Positions 58,412-64,000 of a DNA stretch of 64,000 nucleotides are shown here, piece by piece. Made by a program: the position numbers and the translations under genes. Source of the DNA: Pseudomonas moraviensis (GTDB lineage: Bacteria; Pseudomonadota; Gammaproteobacteria; Pseudomonadales; Pseudomonadaceae). The notes under the pieces were generated by a model. It did no database searches and was not told the origin of the DNA. It was given only the letters and a program-made list of their open reading frames with translations. Positions within the stretch are counted from its first letter, which is position 1, and every line of letters starts with the position of its first letter. The stretch lies in contig NZ_LT629788.1 in the NCBI RefSeq assembly GCF_900105805.1, positions 1,922,001 through 1,986,000 on the forward strand. The letters run 5' to 3'.

Positions 58412-59851
58412 GTGGAAAAGCTAAAACGCCTTCAAAGCGGGATCGAAGGACTCGACGCGCTGCTTCAGGGAGGCCTTGTCGCGGGTGCTTCGTACATCAT
58501 TCAAGGGCGCCCGGGTTCCGGCAAGACCATCCTTGCCAATCAGCTCGGGTTTCATCATGCCCGCAACGGCGGTCGTGTTCTGGTCGCCACGTTGCTGGCC
58601 GAATCCCACGACCGGCTGTTTCAGTTCCTGTCGACCATGAGCTTCTTCGACGCCTCGCGTGTTGGCGCCGAAATACAGTTTGTCAGCGCATTCGACACGC
58701 TGGAAAACGAAGGCCTCGATGAGGTGGTGAAGCTGCTTCGCCGCGAAATCACCCGGCAGAAGGCGACCGTCATGGTCGTTGACGGCCTGCTCAATGCACG
58801 GTCCAAAGCCGATTCGCCGATCGACACGAAAAAATTCATCTCCGAACTGCAAGGCCATGCGGCGTTTGCCGGTTGCACCGTGCTGTTTCTCACCAGCTCG
58901 CGACTGGACGACGGCAGCCCCGAGCACACCATGGTCGACGGCGTCATCGAAATGGGCGAAGAGCTGTTCGGTACCCGCTCGGTGCGCCGCATTCATTTGC
59001 GCAAGACCCGCGGCAGCGGCGCGTTGACCGGTGTCCACGAATGTGAAATCACCGATAACGGCCTGGTGATCTACCCTCGCCTGGAAACGCTGTACAAACG
59101 CCCGTCCGCCCCGGACAGCGCGGACATGACGCGCATCCCAAGCGGCATTGCCTCGCTGGACGACATCCTCGGAGGCGGCTTGCACAGCTCCAGCGTGACG
59201 CTGGTCATGGGTCCTTCGGGGATCGGCAAGACCACCCTGGGTCTGAAGTTCATCGCGCAGTCGACGCCGGAAGCGCCGGGCCTGCATTTCGGTTTCTATG
59301 AAAGCCCGCAGCGGCTGCGCCTCAAAGGCCGTTCGCTGGGCATCGATATTGAACAAATGGAACACAGCGGTGCGCTGAGCATTGCCTGGCAGCCCACCAC
59401 CGAAGGCTTGCTGGACGGCCTCGGCGCACGCCTGCTGAGCCTGGTCGATGAAAAAGGCATCAAGCGCCTGTTTATCGATAGCCTCAGCGGCATGACGCGG
59501 GTTTCTACCACCCCGGAACGCATCACCGACTTTTTCAGCGCATTGATGAACGAGCTGCGATCCAGAGGCGTCACGTTGTTCGCCTCTTGGGAAATGCGCG
59601 ATTTGTTCGGTTCCGAAGTCAGCGCACCGACCTCTGACCTGTCCAGTATTGTCGACAACCTGATGCTCATGCGGTTCTTTGAAAATCACGCTGAACTTCA
59701 CAGGACGCTTTCCATTCTCAAGATACGTGATAGCTCCTACAACCCGTCGCGGTTCGAGGTGGTTATCCGTGATCAAGATGTGTTCCTGGAAAAGGCTTTG
59801 AAAAATGAACCTTCAGTCACAGCTGAGTCATTGCCTGGTTCAATTTCGTAA
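58412..59851 (+). CDS. KaiC-like double RecA-fold ATPase
   Basis: The 479-residue protein from GTG 58412 has two KaiC-type RecA domains with Walker A motifs GRPGSGKT (residues 32-39) and GPSGIGKT (near 267). The repeated openings LQSGIEGLDALLQGG and IPSGIASLDDILGGG support duplication. The second domain has a Walker B in KRLFIDSLSGM. Outside cyanobacteria, KaiC-like proteins act in stress or signalling, often with a kinase or response regulator. Here a single-domain receiver follows 23 bases downstream. No KaiA or KaiB is seen. Its role in a clock is not implied. Confidence 0.88.
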   Translation: MEKLKRLQSGIEGLDALLQGGLVAGASYIIQGRPGSGKTILANQLGFHHARNGGRVLVATLLAESHDRLFQFLSTMSFFDASRVGAEIQFVSAFDTLENEGLDEVVKLLRREITRQKATVMVVDGLLNARSKADSPIDTKKFISELQGHAAFAGCTVLFLTSSRLDDGSPEHTMVDGVIEMGEELFGTRSVRRIHLRKTRGSGALTGVHECEITDNGLVIYPRLETLYKRPSAPDSADMTRIPSGIASLDDILGGGLHSSSVTLVMGPSGIGKTTLGLKFIAQSTPEAPGLHFGFYESPQRLRLKGRSLGIDIEQMEHSGALSIAWQPTTEGLLDGLGARLLSLVDEKGIKRLFIDSLSGMTRVSTTPERITDFFSALMNELRSRGVTLFASWEMRDLFGSEVSAPTSDLSSIVDNLMLMRFFENHAELHRTLSILKIRDSSYNPSRFEVVIRDQDVFLEKALKNEPSVTAESLPGSIS

Positions 59852-59874
59852 GTCTGCAAGCGGGTTGAAATAAC

Positions 59875-60234
59875 ATGACCACCATCCTGGTAGTCGACGA
59901 CGAGTATCTGATTGCCGACATTCTTGGCTTTGCGCTTGAGGATGAGGGCTTCATGACTGTGACCGCGAGCAATGGCAAGAAGGCTCTCGAAGTGCTGGAA
60001 AGAGAACGTCCAGCCCTGGTCATCACGGACTTCATGATGCCGGTCATGGACGGCCTCGAATTCGCCGAAGCCGTGCGTGCCCAGCCCTCCGTCAAACACC
60101 TGCCGATCATCCTGATGAGTGGCGCCCAGGCGCACATCGGCATGCAGCGCTCGGACCTGTTCGATGTGGTGGTGCCCAAGCCGTTCGACATTGCGGTGAT
60201 TGTGGCTGAGGTGAAGAAGTTGTTGGGCTCATAG
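59875..60234 (+). CDS. single-domain response regulator
   Basis: This 119-residue receiver domain has no output domain. It has the acidic pocket (LVVDDEYLIADI), the phospho-acceptor Asp (LVITDFMMPVMDGLEFAEA), the Thr/Ser region (ILMSGAQA) and the Lys in VVPKPFDIAVI. It is in an operon with the KaiC-like ATPase. The cognate kinase is not in the window. The end overlaps the convergent fimbrial gene by six bases. Confidence 0.9.
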   Translation: MTTILVVDDEYLIADILGFALEDEGFMTVTASNGKKALEVLERERPALVITDFMMPVMDGLEFAEAVRAQPSVKHLPIILMSGAQAHIGMQRSDLFDVVVPKPFDIAVIVAEVKKLLGS

Positions 60235-61185
60235 ATACTCGACGACGAAGGCAATTTCGGCATTGGCATCGCCCGCTCTCATTTGCGCATTGGAAGGTTC
60301 AATGCGCACGAAACGAGCTTGCAAGGAAACGGATGCATTACCGCCGCTCGATGTTGGCGCTTTCATTATGTAATTCTGGTTCAGTTTGAGTATCTTTCTG
60401 TCACTGAAGCGCATTTGCAACGCCAGCCCTTTGGCAGTCGAGTTACTGTTGAGGTTTACCACGCCGGTATCAGCACTCCATGCAGGGCTGCCCGCAGTGG
60501 GCGAAAAGGAGTACCTGAAGTTATTGATTCCAGGAGGACAGTTTTTCATATCAAGAAAGAAGTATTTCTCCTTGGCATAGTCACCGTTCTGCAAAAAATC
60601 GCTCATGGTGTAGCTACCCATATCCACTTTCACATCAGGTGTTTCACAAGACTGCGAGACGATTCGTGTGCCGCTGGTATTCATTGCCAAAGGCTCGATT
60701 TCAGCAGCGACAAATGTCCCCAGTTGGCCTGAAGGTATCGTCGCACTGCCGGAAATAGTGCCCGTCTTTACAAAACGCAAGATGTGCTCAGAACCATTCC
60801 AACCCCAACCGCCAGCAGTGTCGGTAGTTCCTGGAAAGCCCTTCCACGCTTTCCCCGATGGCGGTCGGACCCATTGCCAGCCGATTCCGGTATTCCCGAT
60901 AGGAAAAATCTCCACGCCCGGCTGAGTAATGCCGACATTATTGCGTACACCTTCATTGTGCACTGCGGAGCACCTGAAAGAACTGGGAATGGGACCCAGC
61001 GTCACGATAGGGCTTTCATAAATAACCGTGCCATTCGGCGCGTCACGTGGTACCGAGAGAGTGGCCGGCAGGATAACCTGCATATTGCCCATGGAATTGT
61101 CCGGATAAAATTCGCAGATCGCCGCCATTGCGTTTGACGACAACATATACAAGAGCCCGACAATTAATACACGGCATAACTTCAT
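60229..61185 (-). CDS. fimbrial adhesin-like exported protein
   Basis: The 318-residue precursor has a signal peptide (MLSSNAMAAICEF) and a two-domain arrangement typical of chaperone-usher tip adhesins. The N-terminal receptor-like region (VTLGPIPSSFRCSAVHNEGV) carries one cysteine pair (Cys in AICEF and FRCS). The C-terminal pilin-like domain has CETPDVKVDMGSYTMSDFLQ and ends AEIAFVVEYL, a donor-strand-type beta end. No chaperone, usher or major pilin gene is adjacent, so it is an orphan. Confidence 0.78.
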   Translation of the reverse strand: MKLCRVLIVGLLYMLSSNAMAAICEFYPDNSMGNMQVILPATLSVPRDAPNGTVIYESPIVTLGPIPSSFRCSAVHNEGVRNNVGITQPGVEIFPIGNTGIGWQWVRPPSGKAWKGFPGTTDTAGGWGWNGSEHILRFVKTGTISGSATIPSGQLGTFVAAEIEPLAMNTSGTRIVSQSCETPDVKVDMGSYTMSDFLQNGDYAKEKYFFLDMKNCPPGINNFRYSFSPTAGSPAWSADTGVVNLNSNSTAKGLALQMRFSDRKILKLNQNYIMKAPTSSGGNASVSLQARFVRIEPSNAQMRAGDANAEIAFVVEYL

Positions 61186-61510
61186 AACACTCTCTCTGAC
61201 TCTACCTAGCGTGCAAACAACTGAATGGCTGACGTAGCCACACCTATTTAATTGGCAGGAATATCACCACGACCGGAACGAGAAGATAATAAAAAAAGAA
61301 CACTTGAGCAAAAATTTATTTATTCAATAACAAGACAATTCTCATAGATTAATAACCACCCTGCCAAACCTGAAAAGTCTACAAACAGAAACGCTGTTTA
61401 GTATCACACTTTCGCAGCGCAAATAACTAAAGCCCAATTTAAGACTCGTCTTAAAGGCACAGTGACACTCGGCCATTACACTGACTGTTCTTGATAGGAG
61501 AACCGATTCC
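61186..61510. other. AT-rich intergenic region
   Basis: The 325 bases between the divergent adhesin and coiled-coil genes are clearly richer in A+T than the surroundings (for example aataaaaaaagaacacttg, and attaataacc). I see no gene. Both promoters must lie here. Confidence 0.6.
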
Positions 61511-62092
61511 GTGAGAGCCCTCGATACCCTCAATAGCGCAAAACCCCACAGCAACGCCGCCCTCTACTGCCTGACGATTCTTGCACTGGCGCTGATCGCC
61601 ATGACTGTCGTCGCCGGTTATGAGCTCAACAATCTGTTTCCACTGAAGGCCGTGGTGCAACAGCAGGAGATCCAGCTCACACAACGCTCCGATACCATCC
61701 AGTCAATGACCGCTGAACTCAAGCGTCTGACGAAACAAAAGCAGGCCCTGGAAACCGACCTGCTTACCGCGAAGGAACAGGCGAAGGCCGCCGAGGCGGC
61801 AAAGACCGAACTGGAAAACACTCAACGCGCAGCACAAACCAGCGCTGCATTAGAGGACGAAGACTCACTCTGCGCGATCATCGAGCAAAATATCCGACTC
61901 GTAGCAGACCAGCTCAGTCGCGACGACTTCTTTCGTCTGCGGGATGAGCGCGAAGCTGAAGCCGAAGCAGTGCTTGAAAGCTATGAAAAACAACTCGCCA
62001 CCTGCATTGAACAGCTGACAGCACAAACCGCATCGCCAGCTCAAAATGATGAACCGGATGCGCAAGACCTCACTTCACCGATCAAGCACTGA
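61511..62092 (+). CDS. membrane-anchored coiled-coil protein, unknown
   Basis: The 193-residue protein from GTG 61511 (TAGGAG upstream) has one N-terminal membrane helix (LYCLTILALALIAMTVVAGY). A long coiled coil follows at residues ~50-110 (SMTAELKRLTKQKQALETDL and LTAKEQAKAAEAAKTELENT), then a cysteine-containing acidic tail (LCAIIEQNIRL, ATCIEQL). It is possibly an inner-membrane protein with a periplasmic coiled coil. I do not recognise a family. Confidence 0.72.
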   Translation: MRALDTLNSAKPHSNAALYCLTILALALIAMTVVAGYELNNLFPLKAVVQQQEIQLTQRSDTIQSMTAELKRLTKQKQALETDLLTAKEQAKAAEAAKTELENTQRAAQTSAALEDEDSLCAIIEQNIRLVADQLSRDDFFRLRDEREAEAEAVLESYEKQLATCIEQLTAQTASPAQNDEPDAQDLTSPIKH

Positions 62093-62096
62093 TTAA

Positions 62097-62119
62097 AAAG
62101 CCCTGGCAACCAGGGCTTT
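62097..62119. terminator. rho-independent terminator, bidirectional
   Basis: AAAGCCCTGG, loop CAA, CCAGGGCTTT. It lies between the convergent coiled-coil and chemoreceptor genes. Confidence 0.85.
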
Positions 62120-62129
62120 ACCCTCACAG

Positions 62130-63758
62130 TCAGAGCTTGAATTCCTTGGTCAATTTGTTCAGCGACGCCGCTAACTGCGAGAGCTCCGCCGATGCAACAG
62201 CCGTCTGTTTCGATCCTTCTGCGGTTTCACAGGACAGGTCACGAATGCTGATCAGGCTGCGGTCGACTTCACGCGCAACCTGAGCCTGCTCTTCGGCAGC
62301 GGTCGCCATCAGCAGGTTTCGTTCGTTGATGAGATTCAGCGAGCCAGTGATATCGGTCAGCACTTCTCCGGCGATATTGGCCATTTCGAGCGTTCTCTCA
62401 GCCTGAGCGCGGGTGTGGCTCATGGACGTAACTGCGCGGCTGGTGCCCGACTGAATGGAGCTGACCATGGACTCGATGTCCTCGGTCGATTTCTGAGTAC
62501 GCTGCGCCAGGCCTCTCACCTCATCAGCAACCACGGCAAAACCGCGGCCCGCTTCCCCCGCCCGCGCCGCTTCGATCGCTGCGTTCAAGGCGAGCAGATT
62601 GGTTTGTTCGGCGACCTCGCGAATGACGTCAAGCACGCTGCTGATATCGCTCGCCATGGTTGATAGCGCCTGCACCTCAGCCGAGGTGCTGTGCACACTG
62701 GAGACCATCAGATTGATTGCTGCGACCGTTTCACTGACCCGGGTACGACCGGCAACGGCAGCGGCACTGGATTCCGAGGTCAGTTGCGAGGTCGATGCGG
62801 CATTGTCTGCAACCTGCTCCACCGCTGCGCTCATTTCAGTCACGGCGGTGGCAGCCATTTCGATTTCATGGCTCTGACGCTGAGTGATACGCGAGATATC
62901 TTCCGTCACGCCGTGCATGACCTCCGAGGTTTCAGCCAGTTGGGTGGACGAATCGCGGATCATGATCAGCGCATCGCGCAGACTGGCCTGCATCGCCGCC
63001 AGCGACGACAGCATCTGCGCCGCCTCATCGGAGCCATCGAGCGCAATGGTTTCGCTCAGATCGTTGGCGGCGATGCATTCCGCCACCCTCAGCGAGCCTG
63101 CAATTGGCACCGTCAGGCTGCGGGTATACAACACAGCCAGGGCCAACGAAGCACCGATGGCAATGATGATGAACACACCGACGATCAACAGCGTGTGTTC
63201 GTAGACATTGTCGGCCTGCTTGCCCGCCTCATAGGCTTGGATCTCGTTCAGCGCGATCAGCTTCTTGAGTGCGACCTGTACGCCGTCCGAGGCAACACGC
63301 ATCTGATTCTTGGACAGCGCGATGGCCGCCTCGAGCTGCCCGCTCCCCACTGTTTCGAGGTACTGGTCCTGCGCAAGATCATTGACCTTTTGCGCTTTGG
63401 CAAACTCCTCGAACGCCTCGCGCCCAGCGTCGGTGGCCAGCAGATCAATGAGCGCTCGCTGATGTTTCTTGATCAGTTGACGGGACTGCTGAATGTCCAT
63501 CAGCGCCTGGGCCTTGCGCTCGGGGGTTTCGATGGGATTGCGCAAGCGGGCGTTATTACCCTTGATTTCGATGAACTCACGATCCAGTTGGCCGAGCAGT
63601 TTGATGCTCGGCACGATCGTGGTCTCAACGTACGTTTCTGCCTTGTTGAGCAAGTCGACTTGCTGCAGGGCGATCAGTCCGATCGCGATAATCATGAGAC
63701 AGAACAAGCCGAAACACAGCGCCGAACGCGGCGCGAGATTGAGTTTACGAAGCAGCAT
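62130..63758 (-). CDS. methyl-accepting chemotaxis protein
   Basis: The 542-residue chemoreceptor has two membrane segments (~11-30 and ~190-212) that flank a four-helix-bundle ligand domain. A HAMP domain follows, then a long signalling domain. The conserved hairpin tip is present (EVAEQTNLLALNAAIEAARA, then GRGFAVVADEVRGLAQRTQK). It is of the 4HB sensor type, commonly sensing amino or organic acids. It converges with the coiled-coil gene across a shared terminator. Confidence 0.92.
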   Translation of the reverse strand: MLLRKLNLAPRSALCFGLFCLMIIAIGLIALQQVDLLNKAETYVETTIVPSIKLLGQLDREFIEIKGNNARLRNPIETPERKAQALMDIQQSRQLIKKHQRALIDLLATDAGREAFEEFAKAQKVNDLAQDQYLETVGSGQLEAAIALSKNQMRVASDGVQVALKKLIALNEIQAYEAGKQADNVYEHTLLIVGVFIIIAIGASLALAVLYTRSLTVPIAGSLRVAECIAANDLSETIALDGSDEAAQMLSSLAAMQASLRDALIMIRDSSTQLAETSEVMHGVTEDISRITQRQSHEIEMAATAVTEMSAAVEQVADNAASTSQLTSESSAAAVAGRTRVSETVAAINLMVSSVHSTSAEVQALSTMASDISSVLDVIREVAEQTNLLALNAAIEAARAGEAGRGFAVVADEVRGLAQRTQKSTEDIESMVSSIQSGTSRAVTSMSHTRAQAERTLEMANIAGEVLTDITGSLNLINERNLLMATAAEEQAQVAREVDRSLISIRDLSCETAEGSKQTAVASAELSQLAASLNKLTKEFKL

Positions 63759-63873
63759 GATGCCTTACCTTAGAGTGTATTCAAGACAATGGGGCAAACG
63801 AGTGGGCAGCGCAGCAGGCGCTGGGCAATAGCGCCGCAGCGCGTACATGGATCATCGCGGGAAGGTGCAGCAG

Positions 63874-64000
63874 CTAGCGGTTCGCGCACGAAGAGAGCGT
63901 GGAGTCGGGCGAGGCCGGCTCCGCAAGTTCCTTGAGCGCCGGATCGGCCAGCATCAGAAAATCCGCCAGGCGCGGCAGGTTGATTTTCGAGACCAGGCGC
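63874..64000 (-). CDS. C-terminal end of an unidentified protein, cut by window edge
   Basis: The frame reads from the right edge to a TAG at 63874-63876 and gives about 41 residues (RLVSKINLPRLADFLMLADP, then ALKELAEPASPDS...). There is too little to name a family. Between this and the chemoreceptor start (63759-63873) I see nothing. Confidence 0.45.
   Translation of the reverse strand, partial: RLVSKINLPRLADFLMLADPALKELAEPASPDSTLSSCANR

Overview
The window reads as the chromosome of a fluorescent Pseudomonas. It is GC-rich and carries many paired REP-like inverted repeats of the 'gtaggagtgagcctgctcgcga' and 'tgggagcgagcttgctcgcga' types. It also encodes an OprD-type porin, a Pst/PPK2 phosphate cluster and a large set of LysR, TetR, AraC and two-component regulators. 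This assignment rests on recognised families and repeat style, not on a database search.

Layout. 1-4.4 kb: end of an OprD-like porin, three overlapping small lipoproteins and a lone OLD-family ATPase/TOPRIM protein. 4.5-16.2 kb: an accessory locus of four related genes. Three encode large modular proteins built from Ig-like repeats with different, lower-GC C-terminal modules (beta-propeller, jelly-roll-like, Big_2 plus unknown). The fourth is a free-standing copy of the C-terminal module of the second. All four are preceded by the same palindrome (core CACCTGTCA-N4-TGACAGGTG). One intact DUF6124-type gene and two decayed relatives are interspersed. 16.3-26.5 kb: a LysR gene, then a minus-strand run of nine genes: a Phd-like/transposase-N-terminal fusion, a TpsB/Omp85 transporter, ExbB fused to DUF2341 and LamG, ExbD, TonB, a porin, a coiled-coil periplasmic protein, a YbjN protein and a PpiC isomerase. 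It looks like one energised envelope machine.

26.9-33.9 kb: mostly housekeeping and transport genes: gapN-like dehydrogenase, a DUF3302/HlyD/FUSC efflux set, an EamA exporter with a divergent Lrp regulator, a YceK-like lipoprotein, a Bax-inhibitor-1 protein and tRNA-Ser(UGA). 34-51.8 kb: an accessory stretch rich in short-chain dehydrogenases, NTF2-like proteins and divergently placed regulators (TetR, AraC, LysR). It includes two broken SDR genes, a molybdopterin oxidoreductase/cytochrome b pair next to a CopR/CusR-like two-component system, an MFS exporter, and a chorismate mutase-acetyltransferase fusion.

51.8-58.2 kb: pstSCAB followed on the same strand by a Fic-like protein with a degraded active site and a HAD-like protein. 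A divergent polyphosphate kinase 2 and candidate Pho boxes lie between pstS and ppk2. 58.4-64 kb: a KaiC-like double ATPase with a single-domain response regulator, a lone fimbrial-type adhesin, a membrane-anchored coiled-coil protein, a methyl-accepting chemotaxis protein and the end of an unidentified gene. The two strongest candidates for undescribed systems are the palindrome-linked modular protein locus (4.5-16.2 kb) and the TpsB/ExbB-LamG/ExbD/TonB/porin operon (17.4-26.5 kb).
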